DNA from: Bacteroidales bacterium UBA2559
Lineage (GTDB): Bacteria > Bacteroidota > Bacteroidia > Bacteroidales > Bacteroidaceae
DNA: 5,504 bases
Assembly (NCBI GenBank): GCA_002340405.1
Contig: DDLZ01000101.1
Location: forward strand, 1-5,504
Direction of reading: 5' to 3'
Shown: one piece after another, positions 1 through 5,504 of the stretch
How the letters are laid out: each line of letters opens with the position of its first letter
Numbering within the stretch: position 1 is the stretch's first letter
The notes under the pieces: model-generated
What the model was told of the DNA's origin: nothing
The model's input: only the letters and a program-made list of their open reading frames with translations
Database searches by the model: none
Program-made: the position numbers and the translations under genes

Positions 1-403
1 CATCGGCATACCCTTCAAAACCCTTTCCCTTGATCGTCTTTAGTGCGTACAGCGATACGTATGATATGCGCCGGAACTCCTCGCGGCTGCCGATGTCGCT
101 TAGGTGGACTTCGACTGTAGGAAGTCCCACGGCTTTGAGTGCATCGAGTATGGCTATACTGGTGTGGGTATAGGCTGCGGGGTTAATGATAATGGCATCG
201 TACTTTTTGTATGCCTGCTGTATGCGTTCTACGATGGCGCCTTCGCAGTTGGACTGGAAACAGTCGGTCTCCAGGCCTAATGCATCGGCTTTTTCACGTA
301 TGAATTCCACAAGGGAGTCATAATTCAGCTCTCCGTATATTCCGGGCTCCCTTATCCCCAACATATTCAGGTTGGGACCGTTTATCACGAGTATTTTTTT
401 CAT
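1..403 (-). CDS. aroQ: 3-dehydroquinate dehydratase, type II (3' end outside window)
   Basis: This cytoplasmic enzyme converts 3-dehydroquinate to 3-dehydroshikimate, the third step of the shikimate pathway to aromatic amino acids and folate. I translated 134 codons from the ATG at 403; the family is usually about 140-150 residues, so only the C-terminal tip is missing. Family motifs appear in order: the N-terminal strand INGPNLNMLG (7-16), the lid REPGIYGE (18-25) with Arg18 and the catalytic Tyr23, QSNCEG (50-55), NPAAYTHTS (74-82) with Asn74 and the catalytic His80, and EVHLSDIGSREEFR (98-111) with substrate-binding His100 and Arg107 or Arg111. The more common form of the fourth motif is NPGAYTHTS, so Gly to Ala at 76 is a mild variation. 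The start is 9 bases after the stop of the upstream GNAT-like gene, so the two are probably cotranscribed. There is no Shine-Dalgarno motif. Identity is essentially certain from the motifs; substrate-residue numbering is by analogy. Confidence 0.96.
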   Translation of the reverse strand, partial: MKKILVINGPNLNMLGIREPGIYGELNYDSLVEFIREKADALGLETDCFQSNCEGAIVERIQQAYKKYDAIIINPAAYTHTSIAILDALKAVGLPTVEVHLSDIGSREEFRRISYVSLYALKTIKGKGFEGYAD

Positions 404-412
404 AGCTTGTGT

Positions 413-1540
413 TTACTTTTCGGGAATCATGTAACTCCAGCAACGACGGCGCCGCAGGATATAATGCTCATAATGTTTCCATGTGTTTTGTACGTTGGCG
501 TTGTCCTCAAGCATGGGGCCGGTTTGACAGTCAATACCTCCATGTGGAGTTGCAGCATTAAATCCATCACGCAGAATGATACCTGCGACTCCTTTTTTTT
601 GGTCGTTCGGTCTGATGCCTATCAGATAGAAATCTATGTGACGATGGTCGTTCAGATCCTTCAGTACTTTGAGTATGGAGAAGAGTCCCAATTTACCATT
701 GCTGCTTCTGATCCCACGGCTTATTGAAGGTGCCATAAATGCAAATCCTACCAGTTCACCTTCTCTGTTTTGTACCATCAGACAGTATTCGGGACGTCCT
801 ACAAGCATTAGAATTTTTTCCATGTTATTAATCTGTTTTACCGACAACGGGACTACTCCATGTAGTTTTGCAAATGCACTGTTGATTATCTCCATAGCCT
901 CGTGTATGTAAGGACGGACCTCCTTCATGTTTTTAAATTTTTTGCTGGAGTATCCGTATCGTTTTTCCGATATGGCAGCAATTTGTTCTATCTTTTCGGG
1001 ATTTTTTTCAGGAATTATGATTTTCATTTCAATCCAGTCCCATTTCTTTACCAGCCCCAGCCGTTCCATATGGGTTATATAGTAGGGGTAGTTATACAAC
1101 GTAATGTACATATTCACCTGGTCGAATCCGTCAATCAGCATGCCCTGTTTATCCAGATTGGAGAATCCCAACGGACCGACCAATTCGGTCATACCCAACT
1201 CTCTTGCCCATGCAACGGCTGTATCGAACAGCATCTTAGAGACCTCAAAGTCATCGATAAAATCAAAACGGGTAAAACGCAACTGTTTGACATTGTCCTT
1301 TTTGTTGGCGGCGTGATTCAGTATGGCACCTATTCGTCCGACTATCTTTCCCTCCCGGTATGCCAGCCACAGACGGCTTTCTGCATAGCTGTATGCACCG
1401 TTCTTTTTAGGATTGAAAGTGTCCATTTCGTCGCCTATGAGCGTGGGGACATAGTATTCACAATCACGGTACAGGTCAATGGGAAACCTGAAAAACCGTT
1501 GCTTCTCCTTTTTGGTGAAGATTTCCTTGATCTCAGTCAT
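413..1540 (-). CDS. GNAT-superfamily acetyltransferase-like protein, substrate unknown
   Basis: This is a 375-residue soluble protein with no signal peptide or membrane segment. It looks like two GNAT-like halves. The first has an acetyltransferase-type strand pair, LWLAYREGKIVGRIGAI (57-73), followed by a helix, LFDTAVAWARELGMTELVGPLGF (104-126). The second has a matching strand pair, LMVQNREGELVGFAFMA (254-270), then IGIRPNDQKKGVAG (308-320), which resembles the acyl-CoA pyrophosphate-binding loop (motif A, Q/RxxGxG/A). A conserved-looking tail, GPMLEDNANVQNTW (341-354), leads into a basic run RRRR (363-366). I recognise the type as common and uncharacterised in Bacteroidota, but cannot give an acceptor substrate; double-GNAT folds also occur in FemA/X-like aminoacyl transferases. 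It is followed by aroQ after 9 bases and is divergent from ettA. Motif A is encoded over a run of eight A residues. Fold assignment is fairly good; function is unknown. Confidence 0.85.
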   Translation of the reverse strand: MTEIKEIFTKKEKQRFFRFPIDLYRDCEYYVPTLIGDEMDTFNPKKNGAYSYAESRLWLAYREGKIVGRIGAILNHAANKKDNVKQLRFTRFDFIDDFEVSKMLFDTAVAWARELGMTELVGPLGFSNLDKQGMLIDGFDQVNMYITLYNYPYYITHMERLGLVKKWDWIEMKIIIPEKNPEKIEQIAAISEKRYGYSSKKFKNMKEVRPYIHEAMEIINSAFAKLHGVVPLSVKQINNMEKILMLVGRPEYCLMVQNREGELVGFAFMAPSISRGIRSSNGKLGLFSILKVLKDLNDHRHIDFYLIGIRPNDQKKGVAGIILRDGFNAATPHGGIDCQTGPMLEDNANVQNTWKHYEHYILRRRRCWSYMIPEK

Positions 1541-1693
1541 TATATATTCAATCGTATTAAATCTGTTTTAATCAGTTTTTTTACCTGACCCGTCCGGTCT
1601 TTCCGCTTTTCGGTCATGGATGCTTTAGACAGGCAAAAGCGCTGATCTGCATTTTCATAGAACTAATCAGAACAGACTCTTAGGTTATTTCTA

Positions 1694-1701
1694 CAAAAAT
1701 A
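1694..1701 (-). promoter_or_regulatory. Weak candidate -7 element for the GNAT-like gene and aroQ
   Basis: On the minus strand this reads TATTTTTG, a full match to the Bacteroidota -7 consensus TAnnTTTG. It would give a 5' leader of roughly 145 bases before the ATG at 1540. No TTTG-like -33 element is visible 19-21 bases upstream, and one match in this much A/T-rich sequence can arise by chance. It lies inside the small bulged hairpin at 1682-1704. A second, poorer possibility is TACGATTG at 1556-1549, one mismatch from consensus but only 8 bases from the start codon. Confidence 0.25.
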
Positions 1702-1764
1702 CCTGATTATTCTCATAATCTGCCTTGATTTCCATTTTTTCCGTCCCGGCGGTATAGGATTATA

Positions 1765-1796
1765 GTTGTTGAAACAATACATTTGTTTTATCTTCG
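1765..1796 (+). promoter_or_regulatory. Candidate Bacteroidota-type promoter for ettA
   Basis: Two overlapping readings fit the Bacteroidota primary sigma factor. In the first, GTTG at 1765-1768 serves as the -33 element, followed after 20 bases by TATCTTCG at 1789-1796, a -7 element with one mismatch to TAnnTTTG. Transcription would start near 1800-1804 and leave a leader of about 30 bases. In the second, TACATTTG at 1778-1785 matches the -7 consensus fully but has no good -33 partner. Either would drive ettA and, if no terminator intervenes, the genes downstream. The consensus is established for the phylum; use at this site is inferred. Confidence 0.5.
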
Positions 1797-1832
1797 TAAC
1801 TGATTTTTTGAGTAATAGATTTTCAAAACAAC

Positions 1833-3524
1833 ATGGCACAGACAACTGACGACAAGAAGATTATTTTTTCAATGGTGGGCGTAAGCAAGGCCTTCCAGAA
1901 TAACAAACAGGTACTTAAAGATATATACCTGTCATTTTTCTATGGAGCAAAGATAGGTATTATAGGTCTGAACGGTTCGGGTAAATCGACCCTGCTCAAG
2001 ATAATTGCAGGGGTTGAAAAGAGCTATCAGGGTCAGGTCGTCTTCTCACCGGGCTACAGCGTGGGCTATCTGCCGCAGGAGCCGCAGCTGGACCCCGAAA
2101 AGACTGTAAAAGAGGTGGTCATGGAGGGCGTACAGGAGATATACGACACTCTTAAGGAGTACGATGAGGTGAACCACAAGTTCGGACTTCCCGAATATTA
2201 TGAGGATCCGGATAAGATGGATGCCCTTATGGCACGTCAGGCCGAGCTTCAGGATATTATTGATGCTACCGATGCATGGAACATAGATAACCGTCTGGAA
2301 CAGGCTATGGATGCCTTGCGCTGTCCGCCTGAGGACCAGAAGACCGGTCAGCTTTCGGGAGGTGAGAGCCGCCGCGTGGCATTGTGCCGTCTGTTGTTGC
2401 AGAAACCTGACATACTGCTTCTGGATGAGCCTACCAACCATTTGGATGCCGAGAGCATAGACTGGCTGGAACAGCATCTGAACCGGTATCCCGGCACTAT
2501 AATAGCCGTAACGCACGACCGCTATTTTCTGGACAACGTGGCCGGCTGGATCCTGGAGCTGGATCGCGGCGAGGGTATTCCATGGAAAGGCAACTACTCA
2601 AGTTGGCTGGAGCAGAAATCACAGCGTCTGGCACTTGAGGAGAAACAGGCCTCCAAGCGCCGCAAGACATTGGAGCGTGAGCTTGAGTGGATACGTATGG
2701 CTCCCAAGGCCCGTCAAGCCAAGGGTAAGGCCCGACTCAACTCATACGATCAACTGCTGAATGAGGATGTCAAGGCCAAGGAGGAGAGGCTTGAGATATT
2801 CATTCCCAACGGTCCGCGTCTAGGTAACAAGGTAATTGAGGCTAAGGGCGTGGCGAAGGCATACGGCGATAAGCTGCTTTTTGATGACCTGAACTTCTCT
2901 CTGCCGCCAAACGGCATTGTGGGTGTCATAGGACCTAACGGAGCGGGCAAGACTACGCTGTTCCGCCTTATCATGGGAATGGAGAAGGTTGACAGGGGTA
3001 CCTTCGAGATTGGTGAGTCCGTAAAGATAGCATATGTGGACCAGCAGCATAAGGATATAGACCCTGAAAAGAGCGTCTATCAGGTGGTTAGTGGCGGTAA
3101 TGAGCTTATTCGTCTGGGCGGTCGCGATGTAAACGCCCGCGCATACCTGGGACGTTTCAACTTTTCGGGAGCCGATCAGGAGAAGAAATGCGGCACGCTG
3201 TCCGGCGGTGAGCGTAACCGTCTGCAACTGGCTATGGCACTTAAGGAGGAGGGCAATGTACTGCTTCTAGACGAGCCTACCAACGATATCGACGTGAACA
3301 CCCTGCGTGCCCTTGAGGAGGGTCTGAATAACTTTGCCGGCTGTGCCGTTATAATCAGTCACGACCGTTGGTTCTTGGACCGTATTTGCACACATATTCT
3401 CTCATTCGAGGGGGACAGCCGTGTGGTCTTCTACGAAGGTTCCTACAGTGAGTACGAGGAGTACAAGGTCAAACAGTTGGGATATCAGGAGCCCAAGAGG
3501 ATCCGTTACCGCAAACTACAATGA
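1833..3524 (+). CDS. ettA: Energy-dependent translational throttle protein EttA (ABC-F ATPase)
   Basis: This is a cytoplasmic ABC-F protein of 563 residues (E. coli EttA has 555). In the studied homologue it binds the ribosomal E site and gates the first elongation steps according to the ATP/ADP ratio. Two ABC cassettes lack membrane segments. The first has Walker A GLNGSGKS (45-52), signature LSGGES (174-179), Walker B/catalytic Glu DEPTNHLD (198-205, Glu199) and switch His228. The second has GPNGAGKT (367-374), LSGGER (456-461), DEPTNDID (480-487, Glu481) and His510. The EttA 'arm' insertion lies at about 95-150. The P-site-tRNA-interacting linker follows GNYSSWLEQK (253-262) and is rich in Lys/Arg to about 312. 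The tail EPKRIRYRK is also EttA-like. Several stretches match E. coli EttA as I recall it, for example the run ending in DNVAGWILELDRGEGIPW, which favours EttA over Uup, YbiT or resistance-type ABC-F proteins. The leader TTTTCAAAACAAC has no Shine-Dalgarno motif. All ATPase residues are intact. Confidence 0.96.
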   Translation: MAQTTDDKKIIFSMVGVSKAFQNNKQVLKDIYLSFFYGAKIGIIGLNGSGKSTLLKIIAGVEKSYQGQVVFSPGYSVGYLPQEPQLDPEKTVKEVVMEGVQEIYDTLKEYDEVNHKFGLPEYYEDPDKMDALMARQAELQDIIDATDAWNIDNRLEQAMDALRCPPEDQKTGQLSGGESRRVALCRLLLQKPDILLLDEPTNHLDAESIDWLEQHLNRYPGTIIAVTHDRYFLDNVAGWILELDRGEGIPWKGNYSSWLEQKSQRLALEEKQASKRRKTLERELEWIRMAPKARQAKGKARLNSYDQLLNEDVKAKEERLEIFIPNGPRLGNKVIEAKGVAKAYGDKLLFDDLNFSLPPNGIVGVIGPNGAGKTTLFRLIMGMEKVDRGTFEIGESVKIAYVDQQHKDIDPEKSVYQVVSGGNELIRLGGRDVNARAYLGRFNFSGADQEKKCGTLSGGERNRLQLAMALKEEGNVLLLDEPTNDIDVNTLRALEEGLNNFAGCAVIISHDRWFLDRICTHILSFEGDSRVVFYEGSYSEYEEYKVKQLGYQEPKRIRYRKLQ

Positions 3525-3547
3525 TTCAAGTGTTTGAATATAAATGA
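3521..3547 (+). other. 8-codon mini-ORF bridging ettA and the esterase gene
   Basis: An ATG overlaps the ettA stop codon in the classic ATGA arrangement and opens an 8-codon frame, MIQVFEYK, that stops at 3545-3547, 9 bases before the esterase ATG. It could let ribosomes ending ettA restart and be handed on to the esterase gene. It may equally be chance in an A/T-rich gap. The frame itself is seen directly; any role is inferred. Confidence 0.25.
3524..3539 (+). repeat. Short inverted repeat between ettA and the esterase gene
   Basis: ATTCAA (3524-3529) and TTGAAT (3534-3539) form a perfect 6-base inverted repeat with the 4-base loop GTGT. Only one G-C pair is present and no T-run follows, so it is unlikely to act as an intrinsic terminator. 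The left arm also belongs to an imperfect direct repeat, ATGATTCAA (3521-3529) and ATGATTTAA (3544-3552). It could be a small operator or simply A/T-rich coincidence. Confidence 0.3.
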
Positions 3548-3556
3548 TTTAACAAT

Positions 3557-5110
3557 ATGAAAAAGTTTTTTTTGGCTGCGATTGCGGCGATATTATTTAC
3601 AGGCTGTCAGGCGGCTGACCCCTATGTGATAAAGACCACTAATGGAAGTGTGCGCGGATTTGATGAAGAGGGTACTATGGCCTTTAAGGGCATACCCTAT
3701 GCTAAGGCGGAGCGGTGCATGCCCCCTCAGCCGGTTGAGAAATGGGACAGTGTGCTGGACTGTACGCAATGGGGTCCGCAGTCGCTGCAGAGCGGCCGTA
3801 TCCAGCCGGGCAGTTCGGAGGACTGCTGCGTTTTAAACGTCTGGACCACCGATACCAAGGGCCGCAAGCCGGTCATGTTCTGGTGTCACGGCGGCGGATT
3901 CGATTCCGGAACATCGGCCTGGAATCCGGGTATGGGCCTGGCCAAGAAGGATGTAGTGGTGGTAAGTCTCAACCACCGTCTGAATATTGTAGGTTTTCTG
4001 GACCTGTCGGCCACTGGTGACCCCAAATACAAATATTCGGGCAATGTGGGTATGATGGATGCGGTAGCTGCTTTGGAGTGGGTGCGTGACAATATTGCAA
4101 AGTTCGGGGGCGATCCCAATAACGTTACCATATTCGGCGAGTCCGGAGGCGGCGGCAAGGTGGGGACCCTAATGTGTATGCCCGACGCTGTGGGGCTCTA
4201 CCACAAGGCGATAATCATGAGCGGAACCATTCTGAATGTAAACACTAAGGCCATGACCGAGGAGCTGGGACTGGCCGTTCTGGATCAGCTAGGAATACCT
4301 CATAATGAGCCGGACCGTATCAGAGAGGTGCCGTATGACAGGCTCTATCAGGCCGGGCAGCGCGCCCTTGCTGCAAGCATAGGGACCCGTACTCCGGGCA
4401 CGCCTATGATGTGGGGATTCGGACCTGCTCCTGACGGCGATGTGCTTCTGCAACAGCCTTTTCAGCCCGATTTCTCATCTATCTCAAGCGACATCCCTCT
4501 TATCATAGGAACTACTTTCAACGAGTTGCAGCGCGGTTTCTACAATCGCGACATGACGCTTGACGAGGCTAAGGATGCCGTTCGTGCCACATTCGGCGAT
4601 ATGACCGATGCCTATGCGGCTGAGTTTGCCAAAGCCTGGCCCGACTATGTGCCGCAAGACCTGCCTTCGATCGATATGATGTTCCGCCCCAAGACTATCA
4701 TAACTGCCGATGCTGCATCGGCCTCAAAAAAGGCTCCGGTCTATACCTATATGTTCATCTGGAAATCTCCCTCCACACAACTGTCGGCTCATGGTGCGGA
4801 GCTGAATTTCTGTTTCAACACCCTGCATCGCGCAGGCCGTGACCTGCCTAACCCTTCGGAGAGTGATTTGCGTCTTGCCGATAATATGGCACAGTCATGG
4901 GCCAATTTTGCCTATACCGGCAATCCAAGCGTGGAAGGTCTGCCTCAGTGGCAACCCTACACCCGCGAGAACGGCGAGTGCTTTATGTTCGGATCCGAAT
5001 GTTATGTGCGTAATAATTTTGACCGTAGACTGTCTGAAATCATAGATGCACACTGCTTCAAAAAGCTGGATGAATTCCGTGCAACGGGTTCCCTGAAACC
5101 GACAGATTAA
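3557..5110 (+). CDS. Exported type-B carboxylesterase (alpha/beta hydrolase, COesterase family)
   Basis: This 517-residue serine esterase probably acts in the periplasm or on a membrane, hydrolysing carboxylic esters; its natural substrate is unknown. The N-terminus MKKFFLAAIAAILFTGC is a signal peptide. Cys17 could be a lipidation site, though Phe at -3 is atypical for a lipobox, and signal peptidase I cleavage after CQA (19) is also plausible. Family marks follow in order: FKGIPYA, MPPQPVEKW, SEDCCVLNVW (usually SEDCLYLNVW), oxyanion-hole HGGGF (111-115), FGGDPNNVTIFGESGG with nucleophile Ser196, the acid Glu323 in GTTFNE, and the catalytic His412 in AHGAEL. The triad is complete. The elbow is GESGG rather than the usual GESAG. 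Length is normal for the family. It starts 32 bases after ettA and ends 11 bases before an exported GH2 gene, suggesting joint work on esterified sugar conjugates. There is no Shine-Dalgarno motif. Family assignment is firm; calling it a pNB-, feruloyl- or acetyl-esterase would be guesswork. Confidence 0.93.
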   Translation: MKKFFLAAIAAILFTGCQAADPYVIKTTNGSVRGFDEEGTMAFKGIPYAKAERCMPPQPVEKWDSVLDCTQWGPQSLQSGRIQPGSSEDCCVLNVWTTDTKGRKPVMFWCHGGGFDSGTSAWNPGMGLAKKDVVVVSLNHRLNIVGFLDLSATGDPKYKYSGNVGMMDAVAALEWVRDNIAKFGGDPNNVTIFGESGGGGKVGTLMCMPDAVGLYHKAIIMSGTILNVNTKAMTEELGLAVLDQLGIPHNEPDRIREVPYDRLYQAGQRALAASIGTRTPGTPMMWGFGPAPDGDVLLQQPFQPDFSSISSDIPLIIGTTFNELQRGFYNRDMTLDEAKDAVRATFGDMTDAYAAEFAKAWPDYVPQDLPSIDMMFRPKTIITADAASASKKAPVYTYMFIWKSPSTQLSAHGAELNFCFNTLHRAGRDLPNPSESDLRLADNMAQSWANFAYTGNPSVEGLPQWQPYTRENGECFMFGSECYVRNNFDRRLSEIIDAHCFKKLDEFRATGSLKPTD

Positions 5111-5121
5111 ATTTATATGAT

Positions 5122-5504
5122 ATGAGAAGAGTTGTTCTTTTGACGTGCATGGCATTTGCCGTGTCTGCATCGGCTTTAGCCACAAACAGCAGGAATATTT
5201 TTCCGCTTATTCAGAATGTTCCGGGACGGGAATTGCAAAATCTGGACGGGACATGGAAATACATACTTGACCTCTATGAGCTTGGTTACTACAACTACCG
5301 TATGAACGAAGATCCTAACGGTTGGTTCAGGGATGCCAAAGCGCGCAATCCCGAGGATTTGGTGGAGTATAATTTTGATACGGCTCCGTCGCTTTATGTG
5401 CCCGGAGACTGGAACACCCAGAGCGAGCAGTTGCTCAATTTCGAAGGCAATATATGGTATAGGCGTAAGTTCGAGTGCGGTCCGGAGGCTGGGAAGCGGC
5501 GTTT
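5122..5504 (+). CDS. Exported glycoside hydrolase family 2 enzyme, N-terminal part (beta-glucuronidase-like)
   Basis: Only 127 codons are in the window; the frame is open and runs off the right edge. The product starts with a signal peptide, MRRVVLLTCMAFAVSASALA, with a good signal peptidase I site after ALA (18-20), so a periplasmic enzyme is expected. The mature part shows the GH2 sugar-binding jelly-roll domain: LDGTWKY (41-47, family LxGxW), VPGDWNTQ (93-100) and FEGNIWYRRKF (107-117, family YxGxxWYRR). These resemble bacterial beta-glucuronidases and beta-galactosidases. The catalytic glutamates lie in the TIM barrel far downstream, so sugar specificity cannot be decided; beta-mannosidase or another GH2 activity remains possible. 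It begins 11 bases after the esterase stop and is almost certainly cotranscribed with it. An ATG at 5117 opens only a two-codon frame (ATGATATGA), so 5122 is the start. No Shine-Dalgarno motif is present. Confidence 0.88.
   Translation, partial: MRRVVLLTCMAFAVSASALATNSRNIFPLIQNVPGRELQNLDGTWKYILDLYELGYYNYRMNEDPNGWFRDAKARNPEDLVEYNFDTAPSLYVPGDWNTQSEQLLNFEGNIWYRRKFECGPEAGKRR

Larger units (their letters stand above)
1541..1832. other. Divergent intergenic region (292 bp)
   Basis: This A/T-rich region separates the leftward GNAT-like/aroQ pair from the rightward ettA series and should hold both promoters. It contains a fairly good -33/-7 candidate for ettA near its right end and a weaker -7 match facing left at 1694-1701. 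A bulged hairpin lies at 1682-1704, with arms AGGT(T)ATTT and AAATACCT. A short dyad GACC-N5-GGTC is at 1587-1599. No open frame in it has recognisable protein features, and I see no RNA gene or riboswitch that I can name. Confidence 0.7.

Noticed and set aside
902..1588. A 228-codon open frame on the plus strand
   Set aside because: It lies almost wholly antisense to the well-supported GNAT-like gene, shows no family motifs, and is rich in Cys, Phe and Tyr as expected of a complementary-strand shadow.
1587..1599. GACC-N5-GGTC dyad upstream of the GNAT-like gene
   Set aside because: Four-base arms are too short to separate from chance, and no second copy is found in the region.
1663..1845. 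A 60-codon minus-strand frame in the divergent intergenic region
   Set aside because: It overlaps the ettA start and candidate promoter, has a basic and Cys-rich but unrecognisable composition, and has no promoter or start context of its own.
2046..2516. A 156-codon open frame on the minus strand
   Set aside because: It is fully antisense to conserved ABC cassette 1 of ettA and has no recognisable motif.
2820..3227. A 135-codon open frame on the minus strand
   Set aside because: It is antisense to cassette 2 of ettA, including its Walker A and signature regions; no independent protein features are seen.
1833..3524. Antibiotic-resistance ABC-F (ribosomal protection) protein
   Set aside because: The length, arm, linker and C-terminal EPKRIRYRK match EttA rather than the resistance-type ABC-F proteins, which usually have a longer linker tip and differ in these stretches.
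3524..3539. Intrinsic terminator after ettA
   Set aside because: The 6-base stem has only one G-C pair and no following T-run, so it cannot be expected to stop transcription.
4895..5185. A 96-codon minus-strand frame spanning the esterase end and GH2 start
   Set aside because: It is antisense to two supported coding regions and has no recognisable motif.

Overview
The window looks like a piece of a Bacteroidota chromosome, probably a gut-type member of the Bacteroidales. Four things point there. The gene starts lack a Shine-Dalgarno motif and sit behind A/T-rich leaders. There are TAnnTTTG-type -7 promoter elements. A GNAT-like protein of a type I associate with this phylum is present. At the right end, an exported esterase is followed at once by an exported family 2 glycoside hydrolase, as in glycan-utilisation loci. 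The genus cannot be fixed from sequence reading alone.

Layout. The left part reads leftward. A 375-residue GNAT-superfamily protein (1540 to 413) is followed after 9 bases by aroQ, type II 3-dehydroquinate dehydratase (403 to beyond base 1). The two are probably one transcript. A 292-base divergent intergenic region (1541-1832) carries a reasonable promoter for the rightward genes and a weak candidate for the leftward ones. The right part reads rightward: ettA, the ABC-F translational throttle (1833-3524); a type-B carboxylesterase with a signal peptide (3557-5110); and the N-terminal part of an exported GH2 enzyme (5122 to beyond 5504), most like a beta-glucuronidase or beta-galactosidase. 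Gaps in this series are 32 and 11 bases, with no convincing terminator.

Function. The left pair combines a central aromatic-biosynthesis enzyme with an acetyltransferase-like protein of unknown substrate. EttA is a cytoplasmic housekeeping factor that senses ATP/ADP on the ribosome. The esterase and GH2 enzyme are both predicted to be exported. They plausibly act together in the periplasm on an esterified sugar conjugate or glycan fragment, with the esterase removing an acyl or alkyl group and the GH2 enzyme removing a terminal sugar. That pairing is inferred from adjacency, export signals and family.

No dramatic new system is visible. The points most worth checking are the esterase/GH2 pair, the GESGG nucleophile elbow of the esterase, an 8-codon mini-ORF bridging ettA and the esterase, and an AroQ whose motifs look unlike what I recall of typical Bacteroides AroQ. 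No tRNA, rRNA, CRISPR array, insertion sequence or phage gene was seen.
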